A stretch of 64,000 nucleotides of DNA. It comes from MFD00082-c5 sp963697995 (GTDB lineage Bacteria > Chlamydiota > Chlamydiia > Chlamydiales > JAJFMB01). How positions within the stretch are numbered: position 1 is the first letter of the stretch; every line of letters starts with the position of its first letter. The DNA lies in NCBI GenBank assembly GCA_963697995.1, contig OY969110.1, forward strand, positions 930,001 through 994,000, given 5' to 3'. This document shows positions 50,685 through 59,200 of this stretch, one piece after another. The notes beneath the pieces are model-generated. The model was not told where the DNA came from. It ran no database searches and saw only the letters and a list, made by a program, of their open reading frames with translations. A program made the translations under genes and the position numbers.

Positions 50685-51316
50685 TCGATCTGTTGATCCA
50701 GTTTGTTGCAGAGAATGAGGCGTTTACACGCCTTATTTTTTTCTGCCTTCTTTTACTTGCAGGGTTAAGCTTACCCATTAGCGAGGATGTGCTTCTTATT
50801 TTGGCAGGTTTTTTGGCGGCATCAGGACCGCCAGAACAGATCATTCCTTTTTATTTGACGATGTATTTGGGGTGTTGGATCTCTGCTTGGGAGGCGTATG
50901 CTCTGGGGCGCTATCTGGGACCTAAGGTGTACGACTTGCCTTTTTTAAAGCATATGATCACCAGATCTCGGGTTAAAAAGTTTAATGATTATTTAGAGCA
51001 TTTTGGGATATTTACATTTATTGTAGGTCGTTTTATTCCAGGCGGCGTAAGAAACGTCATTTTCATGGGAGCAGGTCTTGGCAAAATGCCCTTTTTGAAG
51101 TTTATTATGCGGGATGGCTTGGGGTGTCTTTTTTCTAGCGCGACTCTTTTTTATATTGGCATGCAGCTATACTACTACTCTGCAGAGCTAGATCATTTAT
51201 TTAGGGTGTATAAGGTGGCGAGCTTCACTGTGTTGTCTTTACTGATCACAGTTCCACTTTTTATCCATTTTCTACCAAAAATCTGGCGTTCAATCAAGAG
51301 AAATAGTAAACTATAA
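50681..51316 (+). CDS. DedA-family membrane protein
   Basis: 211 residues with four to five hydrophobic segments. The family motifs are LPISEDVLLILAGFLA near residue 31 and GRFIPGGVRNVIFMGAGLGKMPFLKF near residues 115-140. DedA/VTT proteins are flippases or scramblases for undecaprenyl phosphate or phospholipids. The ATG overlaps the gltX stop. It is followed after three bases by the phosphatidyltransferase gene, which fits a joint role in membrane lipid handling. Confidence 0.88.
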   Translation: MIDLLIQFVAENEAFTRLIFFCLLLLAGLSLPISEDVLLILAGFLAASGPPEQIIPFYLTMYLGCWISAWEAYALGRYLGPKVYDLPFLKHMITRSRVKKFNDYLEHFGIFTFIVGRFIPGGVRNVIFMGAGLGKMPFLKFIMRDGLGCLFSSATLFYIGMQLYYYSAELDHLFRVYKVASFTVLSLLITVPLFIHFLPKIWRSIKRNSKL

Positions 51317-51319
51317 GTC

Positions 51320-51820
51320 ATGTTGACACTTCCAAACATGATATCACTTTGCCGGATTCCTTTAGCTTTTCTTTTTTTAAAAGCAGATTTGACTTTTCGT
51401 ATTATTGCGCTTCTTTTGGCCTTGGTAAGCGATGGCTTGGATGGGTGGATTGCGAGGCGCACTTCCTCGGTAAGTCCCCTTGGGACCTTAATAGATCCGG
51501 TCACTGACAAATTTTTTGTCTTCATGGCCCTATCTGTTTTTCTGACGAATGGGGATCTGACATTAAGCGATGCAGCCCTCTTTATCTGCCGCGATTTTTC
51601 GGTGCTTTTGTTCGGTCTCTATCTCATCGCGAGAGGTTTATTTACAAACTACGAGCTTCGTGCGATCTGGTGTGGAAAGGTGACAACATTTCTGCAATTT
51701 ATGGTTTTATTAGCTTTGACACTCGGAATAGCAGTTCCAAGCGTTGTCTATGCCCTTTTTTTAGTGCTTGGTATTCTTGCCCTTTTTGAGCTTACATTTA
51801 TCGACCATCAAACAATTTAG
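51320..51820 (+). CDS. pgsA: CDP-alcohol phosphatidyltransferase (PgsA-like)
   Basis: 166 residues, polytopic. The complete CDP-alcohol transferase signature is visible, with the first aspartate-glycine in SDGLDGWIARR, then SPLGTLIDPVTDKFFV containing the glycine and the last two aspartates. The start MLTLPNMISLCRIPLAFLFL is typical for PgsA. The reaction is CDP-diacylglycerol plus glycerol-3-phosphate to phosphatidylglycerophosphate; other alcohols remain possible. The size is slightly short of the common 180-190 residues. Confidence 0.85.
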   Translation: MLTLPNMISLCRIPLAFLFLKADLTFRIIALLLALVSDGLDGWIARRTSSVSPLGTLIDPVTDKFFVFMALSVFLTNGDLTLSDAALFICRDFSVLLFGLYLIARGLFTNYELRAIWCGKVTTFLQFMVLLALTLGIAVPSVVYALFLVLGILALFELTFIDHQTI

Positions 51821-51927
51821 AGAAACTAACAAATGATATTGACCGTTGGATAGTTAATATTAAAATTTATGATGTCATCCTCGTCAATTTTATCATCAGA
51901 TAAATATATGGTTTTTAGAGATTTACT

Positions 51928-52015
51928 TAGTCGGCCCTGAAAAAGTCCTCTCCAATAAAAAGTGTCCCTTTTGACAAAAAATGCGTTTTACTCCTCACTA
52001 AACCTTGAGAAGGGG
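51928..52015 (+). repeat. TIR repeat family T, copy C left end
   Basis: From TAGTCGGCCCTGAAAAAGTC the sequence matches copy A (14435 onward) base for base for about 71 bases, then diverges after TTACTCCTCAC. It lies at the 3' side of the LRR gene and the 3' side of pgsA. A degenerate matching right end is at 53956-53974. The remainder of the gap 51821-52150 holds no gene. Confidence 0.85.
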
Positions 52016-52150
52016 GTTTGGATCATCGTTTACCCTTTTTTTGGTCGTGTCTACAATTTTGTGCAAATTGGTCAAAAAGGCATGAATTGATTAGTGGGAT
52101 AGGTTCATTGCCTTGAAGAAACGACGTTTGAGAATCCTTTGAGCCATCAA

Positions 52151-53854
52151 CTATTGTTGGAGGGGAGGCATGCCCGATTGACTAAGATGGGCTCCTCGAA
52201 TACGATAGGGAAAAGTTGTTAATTTGATGTGTGGATTTTCACGTCTAAATTGAGCTATTTTATCGACGTTATTTAATTCTGCACCTCCACAATTGCTAAT
52301 GTCGATAATTCGAAGTGTTTTTACTCTAGAAAAATAGGTAAAACATTCAGATTTAATTTTTTCGCTAAATAAGTAAAGAGTAATCAATTTATTTAAATTC
52401 AATGTCATTAAATTAACATCCCTATTTATTAATTTATGCGATGAAATACTTAAATTTCTAATGTTTGGGCAAAGAAGCGACAGGCGTCTTATGTCATTAG
52501 AAATGGTTTTTGAATGGTTATCCAAAAACACATCCTCTAGAGTCAGGCAAATTTGAGTGTGATTTTCAAGGAAGTTTTCCATTGCACTAAAATGAATTTT
52601 TTTAACCCCTTTTTTGAATAATTCATTTGTGAATGTATCTTTTATTTTTTCACAACCGTTTAAAAAAATAGAAATCAGATTGCAATTTTTAACGATTGTT
52701 CTGATCGATAGATCAGAGATATTTTGCATATCTTCAAGCTCTAAATTTGAAAGATCTTTACATCCGGATAGATAAGACAACCCTTCATCAGTAATGCCAT
52801 TAATTTCGAACATTCTTACAGATTTGAGTTGAGTGCAATTTTCTTGGATAATTTTTAAGTCGGTATTTGTTAATGGTAATCTACCGAAATTGACCGATTG
52901 AAGTTTTGTAAATTTCGTGAAGAGGGCGACAAGATCTTTAACTGGAAGTTTCTGAGTTGAAGATAAATGAATTTTTTTCCAATCATTGTGTTTTTTGAGC
53001 AACTCCATAAAATCTATAGCGTTTAAGCCAAAGGGCTCATGATCAATAGCGTTTACGCCAAATGGCTCTTGATCAATGGTTGTCAGATGATTTAATTGAG
53101 CTAGTGGTAAAAAGGGATCGGTATTTTTATCATTGGCAAGATCTTTTTGCTCTTTTTCGAAGAATTTCCACATATCAAGGATGTCTAGATGGGAGATTTG
53201 ATTTCTTCTTATAACTGGTAAGTTAATCGAGTTAAGGTTTGGAAAACTTTGAACAACTTGCAAAAGATGATCAGTAATAAAATCTGTGCATTTAGAAAAA
53301 TTAATATCTTTAAGGTTTGGGCAACATCTTTTTAATTGGGAAATGAATTCAGTCGTGATTTTTGTCTCTGGTAATTCAATCGCTGAAAGTTTTGGACAGT
53401 TGCGTCCAAGTGATTCGAGGATAGCACCCATTTTGTTAATTTTGTCAACAGGGCAAAAAGATAATTTAATAGAGCTTAAGTTTGGTGTATTCTTTAAAAC
53501 ATCATCTGGATCTTCTTCAAAATACGGTGAAAAGTCGAGATAAGTAATATGTTGTGCTGTCATCAAATGAATTTGTCCCAAAACTGTAAAAAAAACTTCT
53601 AGAAAAGGGTCGTTTGAAAGGGTATCAGTGATTTTAATAGCTTTGATGTTTCTAAGTATTGGGTTACAAGGTAAACCAACAGTCAAATTTGTATTAAAAG
53701 AGATCAGTATTTTTTCGACACCCAGTTCTTCGTTGAGATGGAAGATCCCTTCTTGACAAACTGTCAAAACCTTATTTGAAGTGGGGTTTTCGATCGCACT
53801 AACGATCGGATTTATAGATAAATTTCTGTTACTACTGATTTCTCCTGCATTCAT
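52151..53854 (-). CDS. Leucine-rich-repeat protein (cysteine-containing LRR type)
   Basis: 567 residues with no signal peptide. From about residue 60 onward there are irregular LRRs of about 25 residues with NLSSIKLSFC, CPKLSAIELPE, CPNLKDINFSKCTDF, LSNLELEDMQNIS, NLISIFLNGCEKI and LCPNIRNLSISS. This is the cysteine-containing subtype typical of eukaryotic F-box/LRR (AMN1-like) proteins, and a host-directed ubiquitin-pathway role is a common explanation in chlamydiae; no F-box is evident here. A short internal duplication gives EPFGVNAIDHEPFGLNAID near residues 265-283. The gene is AT-rich and enclosed by ends of repeat family T, suggesting recent acquisition. Confidence 0.8.
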   Translation of the reverse strand: MNAGEISSNRNLSINPIVSAIENPTSNKVLTVCQEGIFHLNEELGVEKILISFNTNLTVGLPCNPILRNIKAIKITDTLSNDPFLEVFFTVLGQIHLMTAQHITYLDFSPYFEEDPDDVLKNTPNLSSIKLSFCPVDKINKMGAILESLGRNCPKLSAIELPETKITTEFISQLKRCCPNLKDINFSKCTDFITDHLLQVVQSFPNLNSINLPVIRRNQISHLDILDMWKFFEKEQKDLANDKNTDPFLPLAQLNHLTTIDQEPFGVNAIDHEPFGLNAIDFMELLKKHNDWKKIHLSSTQKLPVKDLVALFTKFTKLQSVNFGRLPLTNTDLKIIQENCTQLKSVRMFEINGITDEGLSYLSGCKDLSNLELEDMQNISDLSIRTIVKNCNLISIFLNGCEKIKDTFTNELFKKGVKKIHFSAMENFLENHTQICLTLEDVFLDNHSKTISNDIRRLSLLCPNIRNLSISSHKLINRDVNLMTLNLNKLITLYLFSEKIKSECFTYFSRVKTLRIIDISNCGGAELNNVDKIAQFRRENPHIKLTTFPYRIRGAHLSQSGMPPLQQ

Positions 53855-53955
53855 TTGAACCCATTTGTTAGATTTTTAAGCGATTATAATTGTTTTAGTT
53901 TTTTAAATCAATAAAATTAATTTATTGTTACAATGTTTATTAAAAGTGGTATTAA

Positions 53956-53974
53956 ACTTGAATTGGGCCGACTA
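53956..53974 (+). repeat. Degenerate right terminal repeat of family T (copy C)
   Basis: ACTTGAATTGGGCCGACTA compares with the standard right end ACTTTTTCAGGGCCGACTA: 14 of 19 positions match, including the last ten. It lies about 100 bases upstream of the LRR start, so the LRR gene is bounded on both sides by family T ends. The rest of 53855-54070 shows no gene. Confidence 0.5.
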
Positions 53975-54072
53975 CTTACTGAAGTGACCTCTTCGCTAAA
54001 ATTCTATATTGTTATGGAAAAATAATTTTTTAATTTTATTTGTGATAAATGGTATTGGTATTTATTGAGAGC

Positions 54073-54114
54073 AAAAAAAAGCCCCAAACTTTATGTGTTT
54101 GAGGCTTTTATTGA
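54073..54114 (-). terminator. Terminator downstream of htrA
   Basis: AGCCCCAAAC pairs with GTTTGAGGCT (one G-T pair) around TTTATGT. A-runs on the left and T-runs on the right make it usable on either strand. It most plausibly ends htrA transcription, about 90 bases after the htrA stop. Confidence 0.7.
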
Positions 54115-54205
54115 TTTAGCTAAACGAGAGTTTATGCTGAAACTTGTGCTTGTGAGCTCATTGAATTGAATGCTCAACGCCATCTGTGACAATCTCGCCT
54201 CCCTT

Positions 54206-55576
54206 TTAGAATTTTAAGGAGACAAAACGGGTTTGTTCACCCTCCTTGATTAAGAGCAATAACGGTTTATTTTTATCTGTTTTTTCAATCAGTTCTTTCA
54301 CTTCAGAAACCTTTGAAACTTTCACGTGGTTAACGGCGATGAGAACTCCTCCTTTTCTAATTCCGGCAAGAGCTGCAATGCTTCCTGGGTTGACTTTTGA
54401 GATCAAAACACCTTGTTCATTGAGTAAGTCCAAATTTTTCGCTGTTTCTTTCGTTAGATTTTCAAACTCAAGTCCTAATTTATTATTTGCAAGAACAGCT
54501 TCAGCTTGAGGAAAAGCCCCTAAAACAACTGCGAGATTTTGGATTTGTCCGTTTCTTGAAATTTCTAAAGAGAGTTTGGTGCCAGGTTTCATAAGGGCAA
54601 TTTGGTTTCTAAAGCTCGTGCGGTTTTGAACAGGTGTGTTGTTTATTTTTAAGATCACATCCCCCTGTTTAAGACCTCCTTGCTCAGCAGGTGAGTTGTG
54701 AGAGACATCGGCAACAAGGGCGCCTTCAGCTTTTTTAAGCCCAAAACTTATCGCTAAGTTAGAATCAACTCTTTGGAGGTTGACGCCAAGAAATCCTCTT
54801 GTCACTTCTCCAGATGAGATCAGTTGATCCATAATGTGTAAAGCAATGTTACTTGGGATGGCAAATCCAATTCCCATATAGCCTCCGGCATTAGAAACAA
54901 TAGCTGTATTAATGCCAACGACATTGCCATTTAAATCAACTAATGGGCCTCCCGAGTTTCCCATATTAATGGCGGCATCTGTTTGAATAAAGTCCTCAAT
55001 TTTTAAAATATCGAGCTCACTTCGCCCTTTGGCACTTACAATACCTGCCGTTACAGAAGCCTGAAGCCCTAAGGGGTTACCGATGGCTAACACCCACTGA
55101 CCCACTTCGAGATCAGAGGAATCGCCAAGTTTAAGAAAGGGAAACTCTTTACCCTCAACTTTGATAACGGCAAGGTCAGTATTAGGATCGTGACCGATCA
55201 CTTTTCCTTCTAACTCTTGCCCATCATTGAAGAGGACTGAAATGGTATCAGCTTCTCTGATGACATGGCTATTGGTCAGGATATACCCATCTGGGGAGAC
55301 CAAGAAACCGGAGCCTTGCCCAAGCATTTCAGGGCTTCTCTCAGGAGGGTTATTTTGTTTTGGCGTTCCAAAAAATTGCCGAAAAAAATCCTCTGTAAAA
55401 GGGACATTTCCAATTGATTTTTCTTTTGCCCGTCCTTTGACTTTTATAGACACGACTGCGGGCGTCGCTATTTTTGCAGCCTCAATAAAGCTTTTAGAGA
55501 TCGTGTCAGCTGTTTCAGAAAAAAGAGGGGTTGTTAATAAGAGAAAACTTAATAAAAATGATTTAACGCAAGACAT
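54206..55576 (-). CDS. htrA: Periplasmic serine protease/chaperone HtrA (DegP-like)
   Basis: 456 residues. A signal peptide (KSFLLSFLLLTTPLFSE) is followed by the trypsin-like protease with His104 (ILTNSHVI), Asp134 (NTDLAVIKV) and Ser208 (GNSGGPLVDL). Two PDZ domains begin near LGVNLQRVDSNLA and around residues 370-450 (LDLLNEQGVLISKVNPGS). It degrades or refolds misfolded envelope proteins. The size fits chlamydial HtrA. The start ATG has an AGGAG box eight bases upstream. Copy D of repeat T lies directly upstream, between this gene and the SecA-like giant on the same strand, so htrA must have its promoter within 55577-55673 or inside the repeat. Confidence 0.96.
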   Translation of the reverse strand: MSCVKSFLLSFLLLTTPLFSETADTISKSFIEAAKIATPAVVSIKVKGRAKEKSIGNVPFTEDFFRQFFGTPKQNNPPERSPEMLGQGSGFLVSPDGYILTNSHVIREADTISVLFNDGQELEGKVIGHDPNTDLAVIKVEGKEFPFLKLGDSSDLEVGQWVLAIGNPLGLQASVTAGIVSAKGRSELDILKIEDFIQTDAAINMGNSGGPLVDLNGNVVGINTAIVSNAGGYMGIGFAIPSNIALHIMDQLISSGEVTRGFLGVNLQRVDSNLAISFGLKKAEGALVADVSHNSPAEQGGLKQGDVILKINNTPVQNRTSFRNQIALMKPGTKLSLEISRNGQIQNLAVVLGAFPQAEAVLANNKLGLEFENLTKETAKNLDLLNEQGVLISKVNPGSIAALAGIRKGGVLIAVNHVKVSKVSEVKELIEKTDKNKPLLLLIKEGEQTRFVSLKF

Positions 55577-55673
55577 TAGACTTCTCCTGATTTGATTGAG
55601 GATCCATTTTAAAAGATTGGAGGGCTTTCAATCAAGGGGAGGAAACAAAATTTAATATCCCAAGTACAAGAGG

Positions 55674-56212
55674 TTAAATAGTCGGCCCTGAAAAAGTAAG
55701 GGTTCCTTGAAAAAAATTTGCAGTTAACGAGAAAGAGAGACGTAGCTATTTTGCAAGGTTTAATCATATGAATAAGAGAAAAATTTGCAGTTAACGAGAA
55801 AGAGAGACGTAGCTATTTTGCAAGGTTTAATCATATGACATTGAAAAAAATTTGCAGTTAACGAGAAAGAGAGACGTAGCTATTTTGCAAGGTTTAATCA
55901 TATGACAATGAGAAAAATTTGCAGTTAACGAGAAAGAGAGGCATAGCCTATTTTGCAAGGTTTAATCATATGACAATGAGAAAAATTTGCAGTTAACGAG
56001 GAAGAGAGACATAGCTATTTTGCAAGGTTTAATCATATGACAATGAGAAAAGCTGCAAAAATTTCGCGAATGGAACAGGCACTCTCCAAAGAAAAAGTGA
56101 TCCTTTTGCAACAAAAAAAGCGGTGAACGACGCTTCCCCCCCCTTGAGAGGTTTGGTGAGGAGTAAAACGCCCTTTTTATTGGAGAGGACTTTTTCAGGG
56201 CCGACTATTTAA
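55674..56212 (-). repeat. TIR repeat family T, copy D with five 67-bp internal units
   Basis: The ends are a perfect 24-base inverted repeat, TTAAATAGTCGGCCCTGAAA and onward at 55674-55697 and its mirror at 56189-56212. The orientation is opposite to copies A and B. The internal phrase TTGCAGTTAACGA recurs at 55718, 55785, 55852, 55919 and 55987 (period 67-68 bp), while copies A and B have one unit each. It contains C8 at 56136-56143 (G8 on the other strand) and GTGAACGACG. The last codons and stop of the SecA-like gene lie in the right end. Confidence 0.95.
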
Positions 56213-59200
56213 GAGTCACGTGAGCATTTGAATATGATTCTCTAATAGTTTGACCGAGAAATTTTTGTTCAAAATTTGCTTGTACATTCCCCCAATAAGG
56301 TTTGAAACTCGGAGGACGATAGATCCTTAGGCCATCTTTGCTGACATAAGCTACGCCGTCACTAGATAATCTCGCTCCTTTTCCCACCCATGCTTCGCCC
56401 ATTAACTGGACCTCTCTTGTTGTCGCAGTACCTACACCGAAATCTCCTTTTCCTCTTGCTGCATCCCTGAGCATGCCGCTCATTTTAGCAATATCTGGCC
56501 TTATAAAAATCCTTTCATAAGTGATTTTAGTCGCATGGACAGCTGTACGGGCAACTTGAGGACCCATCGTTAAACCCATGTTTAGCATATCGCCGGCTAA
56601 CACCGCTTTATCGTGGGAAAGGCCGCTATCTTGAAATATTTGGGTAAGATAAGTGTCTACGTTTTCACCTCTTGCCATGGACTGAATAGCTGCGTTTAAC
56701 CGATCATACCCATCCAACATAATGGGAATCCCTAAAGGTGAGGCTGTCCCCCCACTTGTAAATGTTATTGCAGCTCCTGAAGCAAACTCCCCTAAGGCAA
56801 ACCCTGCTTGAACCGTTTTGCCAAAATAAAATTCCCACGAATTTTTTCCTGCAAAGAGCTTCTCATCGGCACTTAAGCTCCAATCATGATAGAATTTTTT
56901 GCCCACATCATCTGTTTTAAGTGCATCGGCCGTTTCTTTTCTAAGACTTAAACTGTTTCCAGGAAGGTTAGTAGCCTTTAAAATAGCCTCATAGAGGCAG
57001 TCTTGCCCCTGGTACCCTTTTTTATCTACCGATCCCTCTAAAGTCACGTGGCTAATGCCTTTCTCATCGCTGTTTGTGACATTGAGGTAGATCGTATTGG
57101 CATCTCCTGGGGCCCCAGCTTTATTAATGACCCCATTGGCAGAGTATGTTTTGATTGTTCCGTCAGGCAATTTAAGAGCTATAGGATGACCTGTAATTTT
57201 GGCCAGCATGATGATTTCAGGATCCCCCCCAAGTTTTCCCTCCATGATTCCCTTAGCATAATCCTCTCTGTTAGGTCTTTGTACGTAGAGATGCCCCGCT
57301 TTGTCGTGATACACCTTTAAGAGGCTGCCATATTGCTTTTTAAGGGTTTCAATCGGCACTTTACTGTTTACAGCCGTTTGTTTCATCTCATCATCGCTCA
57401 AATCGGTGACCTCTTCCGTCGCTCCTTCCCATTTTCTAAGCTTTTCATCGAAGAACGCTTTTTCGAATTGGCTCTCCGTTTCTAGAATATCAGACATTTT
57501 TTCGGCAGATCTTGCGACTTTCTCTTGCTCAGTTAATGGGATTAAAAACTCTTGCCCTTTTTCTACTAAATACTGCGTCCCCATCGCAACTAGCGGGCCA
57601 TAGACGCTACTATTGAGCGTCCCCTTAAAGGCTTCTGTCAGTTGTTTTGTATACCTTGCCTTTTGTGCGGCCAAAGCTTCTGTAAATTCTTGTTCCGTAA
57701 TCGTTCGTTCTGCTGCATTGGAGTCTTTATTTCGCTCCTTTGTTTCATACACTTCTCTTGCCAATTGCTTCACATTTCTTTCGACTAAAGTGATTAGCTT
57801 GGGAATTGAGACTCCGAGTTTGGCAATTGAGGGCGCATGGCTGATAAAGGATCCCCAACCCCTATCGGCGATGGCGTTACCAGCTTGGGGAAGCAATTGT
57901 TGACTTGTACGAATAGCTTCGTCTAAACCGCTTGACTCTTGTAATTTTTTTAACGCCAGGGTGATACACCCCTCTAATTTAGCGATACTCGTTTGGCTTT
58001 TGTTTAAAGTATTAAAAAGTTCTTTCGCCTGAGCTTCAACCTCCCCAAAGTGATCCTCTACAGTTTTACTAATGCCAAGCTCAATCTCCTTATCGTAGGA
58101 ACTTGCGATTAAATTGGTCATCCCTTCAAGTCCGCGACTTACTACTTGGGAAATGCCCATACTCACAAAGCTTCGTCCCACCTCTTTTAGCACATAAGAG
58201 CCTATATTAAACGAACCCTCTACCACTTTTCCCGCTTTAATGGCTTTTTCAACATTGGAGAGTTTTTGCACATCCCACGCTTTTTCTAAAGAACCTAATT
58301 GCACTGTGCTGATTCCAAAAGAGACTCCACAGCTTATGGTAGAGGAAATGATCGAGCGCTTAAGCGATTCCACTTTGTGCTCTCCATAATCTTCCCAGCT
58401 GAATTGTCCGTTGACAGCGCTTGTGATCGCAAAGAGGATATCGTCCATTCCGGAATTGATGAGCGCATTTCCGATCAGATCACCTACAATCGGAAGGTAC
58501 GCTTTGATGATCGCTCCAGCTACCATCTGGACCACTCCAAGTAGGGTGACAGCAGCCACTTCAAACCAGGCAGGAGGATCCTTTTTCTCGATTAAATCGG
58601 CGACAACCTCTAATCCAAGCTCGATAAAAAAGTTGAGTCCCTCAGGCGCATGCTCCTTGTGGTCGTGAAAAAACTTCCGAATAATGTCGGCAAATTTGGC
58701 GGTGGTCTTTTTTTCGTCAAGCTTGTAGATCATTCCGAAGCTTCCCTCGATGATCTGCATCACCGATTCGACAGCCTCCTCCATTTTTGGATCGCCTTTA
58801 AAGAACTCTTCCAGTTTTTCTTTGATTTGCTTGGTCTGTTCTTTAAATCCGGTATCGTTAAGTTTGATCTTGGCGGGCTTGATCGCCTCTTGCTCCTCTA
58901 AGAGGACCCAAAGTGAGTCCGCTGCATCATCGGTCGATTTGAGCAAAGACAGATCCCCTAAGTGGATTGTTGGTTTTAAATACCAGTAAACCCTCTCCTC
59001 TTCCACTTTCTTTTCTATGCAAGCAGAGGCTAAAGCTTCTTGCAGCTCGATTGGGAGTTTTTTGTAAGCGTCGGTGAATCCCTCTTTGATCTCATTTAAG
59101 CTTTTAAACCGGTTTTCCCCTTCCTTGATAAGAGTGCCTGTTAAATCAATCTTGGTGTCTTCTGTCACGATTTTATGTTGCAGAAGGAGACTAAAAAAAC

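Noticed and set aside
54091..54183. 30-codon frame on the minus strand after htrA with a GGGAGG box upstream
   Set aside because: Too short, overlaps the terminator hairpin, and resembles nothing known; could be a decayed gene end but cannot be supported.
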